From positions 1 to 18,115 of the forward strand of contig WRML01000009.1 in the NCBI GenBank assembly GCA_009777165.1: a stretch of DNA of 18,115 bases. The letters are read 5' to 3'. Position numbers and translations under genes: made by a program. Each line of letters starts with the position of its first letter. Position 1 is the stretch's first letter. This stretch comes from Kiritimatiellota bacterium. GTDB taxonomy: Bacteria > Verrucomicrobiota > Kiritimatiellia > RFP12 > UBA1067. The notes beneath the pieces were generated by a model. The model made no database searches and was not told where the DNA came from. It worked only from the letters and a program-made list of their open reading frames with translations. Shown in pieces: positions 6,625-13,477 of the stretch.

Positions 6625-6819
6625 ATGGATGTGAATGTGAAAAAGAAAACGGAGGACAGGTTGCCGTTGGTTACGGTCAGCGCACAGATGACGGTGCGTG
6701 AGAGGGCGGCCATCAGGAAACTCAGCAGGAGAAACGGGCGGAGCGTGTCCGCCGAGATTCGGTACAGGTTAGCCGAGGCATACGGCAAAGGCAGCGTAGG
6801 GGTGAGCCATGGAAAATGA
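6625..6819 (+). CDS. Ribbon-helix-helix-type DNA-binding protein (third copy)
   Basis: 64 aa from ATG 6625. LPLVTVSAQMTVRERAAIRK then GRSVSAEIRYRLAEAY is a good strand-helix-helix match to Arc/CopG-type proteins, with the SVSAEI turn typical of them. The start is uncertain: the open frame reaches back to 6487 through the operator array, but that part reads as repeat DNA, and no strong ribosome binding site precedes 6625. It overlaps the next gene by 11 nt. Probably a regulator of the element's operon. Confidence 0.6.
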   Translation: MDVNVKKKTEDRLPLVTVSAQMTVRERAAIRKLSRRNGRSVSAEIRYRLAEAYGKGSVGVSHGK

Positions 6820-7144
6820 AAAAACGGTTGAGGAATGCGGGACACGGGAGTTGCTCCTGAAACTGCTAGGGGAGGTGCGGGCGCTCGCGCTGAATTTCCG
6901 CCCGAAGTACGCCCTGATGACCGTCGGGGAGTGCGCGGAGGAGTTCAGGATGCCCATGCGCTCGTTCAAGAGGGAATACATCGACAGCGGCGTCCTGCCG
7001 GTCTACAAGACGAATCTCAACGGCAGGAAGGTCAGGCGCTCGGACTTCGAGAAGCTCCTCCAGACGATGGCGACGGGGTACAACTCCAAGAGGTCCGGGA
7101 GCGGGGCGCATCTGAAGAGCGGGGCGGCACGGGCGGCCGGCTAA
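6809..7144 (+). CDS. HTH protein, excisionase/MerR-like
   Basis: 111 aa. Residues 33-80 (ALMTVGECAEEFRMPMRSF... VYKTNLNGRKVRRSDFEKLL) follow the winged-helix layout of excisionase-type proteins: a recognition helix, a wing with substrate-contact basic residues, then the RRSDFEKLL helix. The N-terminal 25 residues are acidic and helical, and the C-terminus is a Gly/Ala/Ser tail. It starts inside the previous gene. It may be the directionality factor for the integrase or a transcription regulator; several integrative elements place such a gene here. Confidence 0.6.
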   Translation: MENEKTVEECGTRELLLKLLGEVRALALNFRPKYALMTVGECAEEFRMPMRSFKREYIDSGVLPVYKTNLNGRKVRRSDFEKLLQTMATGYNSKRSGSGAHLKSGAARAAG

Positions 7145-7162
7145 GGAAAGGGAGGCGATGAA

Positions 7163-8038
7163 ATGAGCACAGGCTACCCCATATCCTATTGCGATAGGGC
7201 GACTGGTAAGATTGACGGCACACTTTCGTTCGATGAGATTGTTGGGCTGATAATCCGCGACCCCATTATCAAGTCGTGGACGGAGAAGGCGAGGCACCTG
7301 AAAGCAAACCCGCCGGGCGATGAAAACCTAATGACCTATGAGGACATCAAACAGAGGTTCCTGCCCCAAATCCTCCCCAACGCTGTCTTCGACGGTGCGG
7401 ACAAGACGAAGGCGTATGCTAAGGACGGCTCGCCGTGGTGCATGGGCGAGTGGGACAAACTCCCGTGCGGTGAGGACGCCGATAGGCTTATCGCCGGTTT
7501 GTCCGTCGTTTTGTTCCCGGCAATCGCCGCCCTGACGCTCTCCGGGACAGGCGTGTGGGCGTTGTTCCGTGTCGATCCTGCCGAGAAGCAGGCGGTCAAC
7601 GGGCGGGCGGTCGTAAGGCACTGTAAATCACTCACCGCATTCGCCGACTATTTCGATGCCTCGTCGGTCCGCCCGTGTCAGGGCAGGACGCTCTGCTGGT
7701 CGGATGTCGCAGTCATAATAACCGCCCCAACCGTCATCCCCGTGAGTGATGTTGACCGATACGTCGAGCCCGCGCCGAAACGCATCAAATCGATTGTGGA
7801 TATGTCGCCGTCGTACCGCAGGGCGTGTGTGAGGAATACGGCGGGCAGGATCCGCAAGCTGTCGGAAGGGAATCGCAACAGGGGCATTAACGCCGCTTGC
7901 TTCGCCCTGCACAAGACAATCGGCGTGGCGGCCACGGACGAGGCGGTTGAGATTGAGTCGGCGTGTCTCTCAATCGGGATGACGCGGGACGAACTGAACA
8001 AAATCACAGGGTATAGGAAACTGAGGGGGTTGGCATGA
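7163..8038 (+). CDS. Primase-like protein with BT4734/VirE-N-type domain
   Basis: 291 aa. The order of elements ILPNAVFDG (70-78), an acidic EDADRLIAGL stretch, LSGTGVWALFRVD (126-138), then a helix ending FADYF and a strand is that of the BT4734/VirE N-terminal domain, a relative of the archaeo-eukaryotic primase fold found in mobile-element replication proteins. The C-terminal helices with GNRNRGINAACFALH resemble a PriCT-like domain (a GRN-type motif). The usual acidic DxD catalytic pair is not obvious (GEWD at 95-98), so primase activity is uncertain. The ribosome binding site GGAAAGGGAGG precedes ATG 7163. It opens the long operon, and no other primase candidate is seen. Confidence 0.5.
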   Translation: MSTGYPISYCDRATGKIDGTLSFDEIVGLIIRDPIIKSWTEKARHLKANPPGDENLMTYEDIKQRFLPQILPNAVFDGADKTKAYAKDGSPWCMGEWDKLPCGEDADRLIAGLSVVLFPAIAALTLSGTGVWALFRVDPAEKQAVNGRAVVRHCKSLTAFADYFDASSVRPCQGRTLCWSDVAVIITAPTVIPVSDVDRYVEPAPKRIKSIVDMSPSYRRACVRNTAGRIRKLSEGNRNRGINAACFALHKTIGVAATDEAVEIESACLSIGMTRDELNKITGYRKLRGLA

Positions 8039-8193
8039 AAGCCCACAACGAAAGATTCAACGAAGATCTCGAAAAGGCAGAGCGAACGATGTCCAAAATC
8101 TGGTTGCTCGTCGTGGCTCTCCCTTGTGTGTTGCTGCTGGTGGTTTTCTTTGTCGGCAAACTTTTACACAAATGGGGGTTGGTATGGGAATGA
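8035..8193 (+). CDS. Small single-pass membrane protein
   Basis: 52 aa, family not recognised. A charged N-terminal helix (about 1-18) precedes one strong membrane segment (about 20-42, LLVVALPCVLLLVVFFVG) and a short basic tail. The start ATG 8035 shares an ATGA overlap with the stop of the preceding gene. Holin-like or membrane-anchor functions are possible but unsupported. Confidence 0.6.
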   Translation: MKAHNERFNEDLEKAERTMSKIWLLVVALPCVLLLVVFFVGKLLHKWGLVWE

Positions 8194-8417
8194 CACCAAA
8201 AAATTATCCGTTCGGGTGTTGCGGCATGACGGAGGACTCCACATGGGACGACGTGTTCGGCAACATAGACCATCTCGGGCGCAACGCCTACTGCACCCAC
8301 ATCCGTGGGGAGTGCGGCAAGGAGATGTCGGACACCTGCCCCTGCCGAGTGTGCGGGAGTACCGGCGCGACGGACTGCGAAGCGTGCGGGGAAGACAGGT
8401 GCAGGGAGGTGGCATGA
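8184..8417 (+). CDS. Small Cys-rich protein, putative zinc binder
   Basis: 77 aa with eleven or so Cys, most in the C-terminal half: C at YCTH, ECG, TCPCRVCG, DCEACG and RC. The spacing CPCRVC and CEAC suggests paired zinc knuckles. Start ATG 8184 is preferred over an earlier GTG because a GGGGG run lies upstream at 7 nt and the start overlaps the previous gene's end. Function unknown; proteins like this often serve as small nucleic-acid or protein-binding modules in phages. Confidence 0.6.
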   Translation: MGMTPKNYPFGCCGMTEDSTWDDVFGNIDHLGRNAYCTHIRGECGKEMSDTCPCRVCGSTGATDCEACGEDRCREVA

Positions 8418-8566
8418 TGGGGTCGCTGTCTTTTGACGACAAGGTGTGGATTGAGAACCAGCTTCACAGGCATAACCAGTTTTACGAGCATAAGCCGGGC
8501 GGCTGCGTGTTGTGGCTTATCCTGATCGTGCTCCTGCTGATTCTCAAAAACCTAGGGGGGTGTTAA
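8414..8566 (+). CDS. Small membrane protein
   Basis: 50 aa. A polar N-terminal half with a His-rich stretch (LHRHNQFYEH) is followed by one membrane segment (about 32-46, VLWLILIVLLLILKN) and ends LGGC. GGGAGGTGG is an overlapping ribosome binding site; the start ATG 8414 overlaps the previous stop. Family not recognised. Confidence 0.55.
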   Translation: MMGSLSFDDKVWIENQLHRHNQFYEHKPGGCVLWLILIVLLLILKNLGGC

Positions 8567-8772
8567 TGAAAAAGACTGTCAAAGAAGTGTTGGTGATCGC
8601 AGGGTATCTTTTGTGTCTAATCCTTTTGGTTGCCCTTGGTGTTGGCGCAATGCTTTCCGTACCGTACATGAGGATGCTGAAGTTCAACGAGATGTCGGAC
8701 ACCAAGATTACGCTGTGGGATGCGATGTTTCTTGACGTCCGTATCACCCCAGACAAGAAGGACAAACATTGA
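8566..8772 (+). CDS. Small membrane protein
   Basis: 68 aa. A membrane segment covers about residues 7-33 (EVLVIAGYLLCLILLVALGVG) and the rest is a polar tail rich in Asp and Lys. ATG 8566 shares one base with the previous TAA stop, and GGGGGG just upstream is the ribosome binding site. Family not recognised. Confidence 0.6.
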   Translation: MKKTVKEVLVIAGYLLCLILLVALGVGAMLSVPYMRMLKFNEMSDTKITLWDAMFLDVRITPDKKDKH

Positions 8773-9638
8773 TGAACACACTTACGGTTTACGTTACGGA
8801 CGAGACCTTGCCGAAGGCACTTGAGTTCGTCGCTTCCCATGCGCCGAAGTTAGGGGAACGTATGATTGACGGACAGATTAGGTTCGCATGGGATAAGGGT
8901 TTGTCAGGCAAGACAGACGCCTCCGTGACGGTGTTCAATGAGCAGGGCACACTGAAAGGCGTGTTGAAGAATGTGAGGAACAGCCGCTCGAAGAAACCGA
9001 AACGTCTGTCCGACAAGGGCATCGCCCGTAAGGTGAGACCCGATCCTGTGGAACAGGCGATCCTGTGTACTGGCTCGTGCGCCGCGACGCTTGAGATGAT
9101 TGATCGTTGGGTCAAACGCTGGCGAACATTACTTGCCGACAATGACTGCACCGAGAGGGATAGTCTGGAGGGATATATCCAAGCGCACAAGGAGCTCTCG
9201 GCAGAGATATCATTCCTTGTCTCCCTCGCCCGCAAGCACATGCAGGACACAGGCAGGATCAGCGAAAACGGCGTCGTCCAAGCCCAAAGCACCTGGCGTC
9301 TGGAGGATAAGCACAATGGGTTTGAGTACGCATGGCTGGAGGAGATTGCGCGGCAGAAGGCATGGTGGGTGTCCCGCAGGGAGGACATCCGAAAGCTCGA
9401 CGCGGCGTATGGTTCCCACGACAACTGCTTCGACAACTGTGCCGACGGCGCCACCGCGTTCAAAAAGTACCGCCACATGAGTTGTTCGATGGTGTGGCTG
9501 AACCGCCTCGTCACCGCCTATGCCGACGCGCTCGGTGACAGGTCGGGGCTGGACGCTCTCGCCGAGTGGGAGGAAACGCAACGGCTGGCAGAAGAAGCCC
9601 GCAAGGCGAAAGTCGCGCAAAAGCGGAGAAGGCGCTAA
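8772..9638 (+). CDS. Hypothetical protein with basic C-terminus
   Basis: 288 aa, family not recognised. The protein is mostly helical, Trp-rich (several W in WVKRW, WRLED, AWWVSRRED) and ends in a strongly basic tail (KVAQKRRRR) that could bind nucleic acid. ATG 8772 overlaps the previous stop TGA (8770-8772). A two-Cys CFDNC motif sits near residue 217. It lies in the middle of the replication operon; position suggests a DNA-metabolism or morphogenesis-independent early function, but no motif identifies it. Confidence 0.7.
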   Translation: MNTLTVYVTDETLPKALEFVASHAPKLGERMIDGQIRFAWDKGLSGKTDASVTVFNEQGTLKGVLKNVRNSRSKKPKRLSDKGIARKVRPDPVEQAILCTGSCAATLEMIDRWVKRWRTLLADNDCTERDSLEGYIQAHKELSAEISFLVSLARKHMQDTGRISENGVVQAQSTWRLEDKHNGFEYAWLEEIARQKAWWVSRREDIRKLDAAYGSHDNCFDNCADGATAFKKYRHMSCSMVWLNRLVTAYADALGDRSGLDALAEWEETQRLAEEARKAKVAQKRRRR

Positions 9639-9664
9639 AAAATCTTGACAAAAGGAATGGTTTT

Positions 9665-10147
9665 ATGATAAGTTGTCATGAACAAACTTTGCCATCTGTG
9701 CCGAGTGTAGAAAGCGGCACTTTTCTTTCTCGGCATACCCAAGAACCGGGGATGACGTTTTTCAAGGCTCCCGAACTGTCCGGGTTGCCGCCGAGAGACG
9801 AGCGTCCCAAGGTGACGCTGGAGGGCGACGCCCTCGCCTCCGCCATGCGCTCCGTGTGGGACACGCGGGCGGCCGCCTCGCCCCACATCGAGCCGGTGAA
9901 AGACCCGAAGATCACAACGCACCAGAGGTCCAACTGCGAGAAGATGCAGTCCGCCGCTGTCCGCCTCGGCATGAATGCCCTCTCCCAATGGGAGGTCTAC
10001 ATCAGCGAGCGTGAGCGCAACCTCGAACGCACGTTCGACTCCGAGATTATGGCCACCAAATTCTCCGCATGGCTGGCGGATCGTGTGGTCAACATGAGCA
10101 GGTATGGGGTGCCGGATGCCCCAACGGTGAACGGAGAACAGACATGA
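9665..10147 (+). CDS. Hypothetical protein upstream of helicase
   Basis: 160 aa, family not recognised. ATG 9665 follows AAAGGA at 8 nt; a longer frame from 9566 would overlap the previous gene by 70 nt and is unlikely. The N-terminal 60 residues are Pro/Ser-rich and probably disordered; the C-terminal part (about 80-150) is helical with many charged residues. It ends in an ATGA overlap with the helicase gene. A helicase-loader or primosome role is a reasonable guess from its position only. Confidence 0.65.
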   Translation: MISCHEQTLPSVPSVESGTFLSRHTQEPGMTFFKAPELSGLPPRDERPKVTLEGDALASAMRSVWDTRAAASPHIEPVKDPKITTHQRSNCEKMQSAAVRLGMNALSQWEVYISERERNLERTFDSEIMATKFSAWLADRVVNMSRYGVPDAPTVNGEQT

Positions 10148-11793
10148 GCGTCGAGACCGATTTCCAGTTGGAGTGTGACCTGTGCGCCTCCGCCTGTTCC
10201 GATGTGCTGTTCGCCAAAATGCTTTCCGGCATCACGTTTGACCTGCCGAGACTCTGGCGGACACCCAAGGCGCAGGCGCTCACCGCGTATGCGGTGAAGT
10301 ACGCCACCGTAAGCGGCTCCCCGCTCTCGTCCGATGCGATGTCCGTAATCGCCGACAGCCTCCCCACCACATTCGACAGTGGCCAGAGGATGGAGATGCT
10401 GAGGTTCTGGAAAGAGCAAATCAGGCCCATCATCACCCAAAAGCCACCGAAGTGGCAGTTCGACAAATCGGAGCGGTACTTCACCCGCCGGAACGACGAG
10501 GCGCTTGCCGAGCGCATCACCGAAGCCGATGCCGATGCCGAGGGCGAAGAGACGGCGGAGAAGAAACGGAACGCCGCCAAGCGTGACCATGAGATGTTCA
10601 GCGCCCTCACCATACGTTGCAACGAGGCGTTGTCCGATATGGCGAGCGTGCTGGCGTTGGCCAACTCCCGCCCCCCCCTCTTCAAGATTGACGGCTATGC
10701 CGGCGTGCTTCTCAACCCCCACCTCAAGCGCGACAACTTCATCGGCTTCGTCGCCGGCCCCAAGGCGGGCAAGACCAGCATCCTCGTGCAGCTGGCGGTG
10801 AAGTCACTGCTCGCCGGCAACGACACCCTCTTCATCTCCTGCGGCGACGAGTCGGAGGTGAAGATCAACGGCCGCATCGCCACCCTCGGCACCGGCAACG
10901 CGGTCGCCCCGGAGTTCGCTGGCGAGAAAGCCGTCCCGATACCCGACTGCCTCCTGAACGCCGAGGGCAACTGCCCACTCGGGATGGGCGGCGTCCCCCG
11001 CAAGGTGAAACCCATCGGCGATATCGTGAAGGACTTCACCCCCCTGGAGATGCTGGACGACACCCTCCGCCAACTGTGGCGGGACGAGACCGGAAACCCC
11101 TACGTCCCCTGCGACCACTGCTACTGCCCCTTCGACGGGACGCAGACCCCCGCGCAGGTGAAAAACAGCAAGCACTTCAAAGCCGGCGTGTGGTGGAAGA
11201 AGACGCGGGTTGACCAGATCACGCCCGAGGCGCTTTCGGAGCTCGCGGAATGGTTCGCGCTGACCACCCCCGCCAAACTCCGCATCTCGGAGTGCGACAC
11301 CGGCAAGTTCACCCCCTCAAACGTTGACCGCCTGCTGGACACGCTGGACGCACAGTATGGTTTCGTGCCGTCGGTCCTCATCATCGACTACGTTGACCTG
11401 ATGAAGCAGGAGGAGGGCCGCCGCTCGGACAAGGACCACGACGGCATGCGCCGCCTCTGGGAGACCCTGCGGGACATCTCCAAGCGCCGCGACATCCTCG
11501 TCCTCACCGTCACCCAGCTCAACCGCGCCGGATTCTCACAGGAGTCCGCGACGCTGGAGAACCTCGGTCGCACCAAGACCGGCGCGGACAACTGCACCGC
11601 ATTCTTCGCGATCAACCAGACGTTCGACGAGCACCGCATGGGCCTCTTCCGCCTCTCCAAGCTCGTCGCCCGCGAGGGGCATTACGACCCCGAGCACCAA
11701 GCCCTCTGCTACAGCCGGCTTGCCGTCCAGAACCCCTTTGCTTTATCCGCCTTTGTGTACAAACGTGTGAAGTACAAGAGTGCGGACCCATGA
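10144..11793 (+). CDS. Replicative DNA helicase, DnaB/RecA fold
   Basis: 549 aa. ATG 10144 follows the previous gene by an ATGA overlap. The C-terminal ATPase core has Walker A GPKAGKTS (205-212), Walker B VLIIDYVDL (411-419), the VTQLNRAG motif (456-463) typical of DnaB/gp41-type helicases, and a later motif with RTKTGADN. It unwinds duplex DNA at the fork as a hexamer. The segment 250-350 between the two Walker motifs is unusually long and holds a Cys cluster CDHCYC (323-328), likely a zinc-binding insertion; residues 140-180 form an acidic/basic linker. The N-terminal 120 residues are specific to this protein and may bind the primase or loader. Confidence 0.85.
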   Translation: MSVETDFQLECDLCASACSDVLFAKMLSGITFDLPRLWRTPKAQALTAYAVKYATVSGSPLSSDAMSVIADSLPTTFDSGQRMEMLRFWKEQIRPIITQKPPKWQFDKSERYFTRRNDEALAERITEADADAEGEETAEKKRNAAKRDHEMFSALTIRCNEALSDMASVLALANSRPPLFKIDGYAGVLLNPHLKRDNFIGFVAGPKAGKTSILVQLAVKSLLAGNDTLFISCGDESEVKINGRIATLGTGNAVAPEFAGEKAVPIPDCLLNAEGNCPLGMGGVPRKVKPIGDIVKDFTPLEMLDDTLRQLWRDETGNPYVPCDHCYCPFDGTQTPAQVKNSKHFKAGVWWKKTRVDQITPEALSELAEWFALTTPAKLRISECDTGKFTPSNVDRLLDTLDAQYGFVPSVLIIDYVDLMKQEEGRRSDKDHDGMRRLWETLRDISKRRDILVLTVTQLNRAGFSQESATLENLGRTKTGADNCTAFFAINQTFDEHRMGLFRLSKLVAREGHYDPEHQALCYSRLAVQNPFALSAFVYKRVKYKSADP

Positions 11794-11813
11794 AATGAAA
11801 AGGGGAACAGACC

Positions 11814-12368
11814 ATGAGAGGCACAAAGCACAGTGCGCCAAAACGGGCGTACTCGGACAGGGAAACCATCACAAACCTGATGGCAAAGACGGGTTGCGAG
11901 TACCGTGAGGCGGAGCAGGAGCTTGCGATCGGCAGGTACAAGGCATTCAAACGGGGGTTGGGTGGCGGTGAGCGCGACGCCTACGCCTACCGTGTGGCGA
12001 AAAACGCCCTGCTTGATCAAGCAGACAGCCGTGTACGCTTGCAGAGGCGCGAGGTGAGCATCCACAACCAGGTGCCGGGCGCACCCTACGGGCTGACCTA
12101 CGCCGACACCCTCGAATGCCGCGACAACCGGAAAGAGCGGCGCGAACGCCTCGAGCAGCTCGGCGAACTGCTCAGGTCGTCCGGCACCCGGACGCTTGAG
12201 CTGGCGCGGATGTGCCTCTCGGTCGCCGACCTCGCCGATCCCGAGGCGACCGACGACGAGATTCAGCGGCGCCTGCGGGAACTGTGGCACACCCTTTACC
12301 CACACGCCAATTCCCGCGACTATTATTCCCAGTGCGGGAAAATCGTGAGGTGCCTCAAAGCGTTATAG
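11814..12368 (+). CDS. Sigma-factor-like protein (ECF region 2 type)
   Basis: 184 aa. YAYRVAKNALLDQADSRVRLQRR (about 57-79) resembles the core of sigma region 2 in ECF factors, which bear a W/YLYRIARNxxxDxxRR pattern; the preceding EAEQELAIGRYKAF fits the helix before it. A C-terminal helical region (about 120-165) could be region 4 but lacks a clear GxxxxEIA signature. AAAAGGGGAAC is the ribosome binding site. The next gene is the sliding clamp: in T4 a sigma-family protein (gp55) couples late transcription to the clamp, an attractive but unproven analogy. An RNA-binding or anti-sigma-like role is an alternative. Confidence 0.5.
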   Translation: MRGTKHSAPKRAYSDRETITNLMAKTGCEYREAEQELAIGRYKAFKRGLGGGERDAYAYRVAKNALLDQADSRVRLQRREVSIHNQVPGAPYGLTYADTLECRDNRKERRERLEQLGELLRSSGTRTLELARMCLSVADLADPEATDDEIQRRLRELWHTLYPHANSRDYYSQCGKIVRCLKAL

Positions 12369-12403
12369 AGAGATGGGACACCATTTAACCAAAGGAGAGA
12401 CAA

Positions 12404-13477
12404 ATGATTACGTTGGACAGAGAGACGGTTCTTGAAATCGCGGAGGCGGGCCGCACCATCGGCGCGGATGACCTGTACGTTACCGAGGAGGACGGCGGCG
12501 GTTACGGCGCAGTCCTCACCACCAAAGACGGGACGCCCAAGATGGCGTTCAAGAACAAACCGGCGAGCCTCAAGGCAAACTGGTCCCGCATTGATTTCCC
12601 CTTCATCGGCAAGGCCGCGTCAAAGCCGTCGCTGATTGATGTCGGGATTGACGGCCAGGCGGTGACGGCGCGGTTTGACGGCGCGAAGGCGTCAACCGTC
12701 GCGGAGGCCCGCGGCTTTATACCCGACTTCGGCTTTGACGCTTTCGCAGCCCTGACGTACCGCAAGGCGCCCACACTTGACGCGAAGAGTATCATGCTGG
12801 GGGTTTCACTGGACAAGACCAGACCGGACTCCCCCGACCTTAACATCCACCTGACGGACAAGTACGCGGAATCCACGAACGGCCGCATGATCCTGCGCTC
12901 CAACTTTGAGGCGCAGACAGCCCCGACCGACGTCCTCATATCACCGGAACTGGCAAAGGTTGTCCTCGCGGGCGCGATGTACGATGTGCTTTCGTTGCCC
13001 GACAAACGGACGAAGCTCATCCACCCCGTCGCGGTATCGGTCCGGCTGGGCAACGGCTGGATGTGCCACTTCCCCCAGCGGCAGCGCGCGTTCGCCGATA
13101 CCGCCGCCGTCTTTGAGCGGTGGGCCGGCCGGCCCGTCGAGGCGACGGTTGACGCGGCTGCGGCGCGCAATCTGCTGAACGGGCTGATCATCGCCCCGAC
13201 CATCGTCACCTTCAAAACCGGCAAGGCGGTGTTCCGGCGTGACATGGGCGAGGATGTCCAGGAGTTCGACTTCGCCATCGACGTCAAAGACAAGGAGTTC
13301 GCGTTCAATGTTGAACATCTGGGCGTCTTCCTGACGCATTGCGTGTGCTGTAAGCAGGGGGGGTTCAGCATTAAGGAGGGCGAGCCCGACCAGCACGGCG
13401 CAATAACCCCCGCGTGCTTTTTCACCTCGCCCGCCGGCTCCGGCCTGATGGCGGGCATGAGGCTTGTCACGCGATGA
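12404..13477 (+). CDS. DnaN-like DNA sliding clamp
   Basis: 357 aa, close to the 360-370 aa of bacterial beta clamps. Features that fit the three-domain fold: an LNIHLTDKYAESTNGRMILR stretch in the middle (compare the ATDGHRLA segment), an FNVEHLGVFL helix near residue 300 (compare the FNxxYLxxAL segment), and a C-terminus SGLMAGMRLVTR resembling the YxIMPMRL end. It would encircle DNA and tether the polymerase. The length and match are only moderate, so this rests partly on the neighbouring clamp-loader and polymerase genes. AAAGGAGAG precedes ATG 12404; the polymerase starts inside its stop codon. Confidence 0.65.
   Translation: MITLDRETVLEIAEAGRTIGADDLYVTEEDGGGYGAVLTTKDGTPKMAFKNKPASLKANWSRIDFPFIGKAASKPSLIDVGIDGQAVTARFDGAKASTVAEARGFIPDFGFDAFAALTYRKAPTLDAKSIMLGVSLDKTRPDSPDLNIHLTDKYAESTNGRMILRSNFEAQTAPTDVLISPELAKVVLAGAMYDVLSLPDKRTKLIHPVAVSVRLGNGWMCHFPQRQRAFADTAAVFERWAGRPVEATVDAAAARNLLNGLIIAPTIVTFKTGKAVFRRDMGEDVQEFDFAIDVKDKEFAFNVEHLGVFLTHCVCCKQGGFSIKEGEPDQHGAITPACFFTSPAGSGLMAGMRLVTR

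Noticed and set aside
9645..9673. TTGACA as the -35 box of a promoter before 9665
   Set aside because: No good -10 lies 16-18 bp downstream; TATGAT is only 13 bp away and contains the start codon, so this is better read as leader with a ribosome binding site.
13414..13473. Upstream ATG for the polymerase
   Set aside because: The 20 extra residues are the clamp gene read in another frame; ATG 13474 in an ATGA overlap is the natural start.
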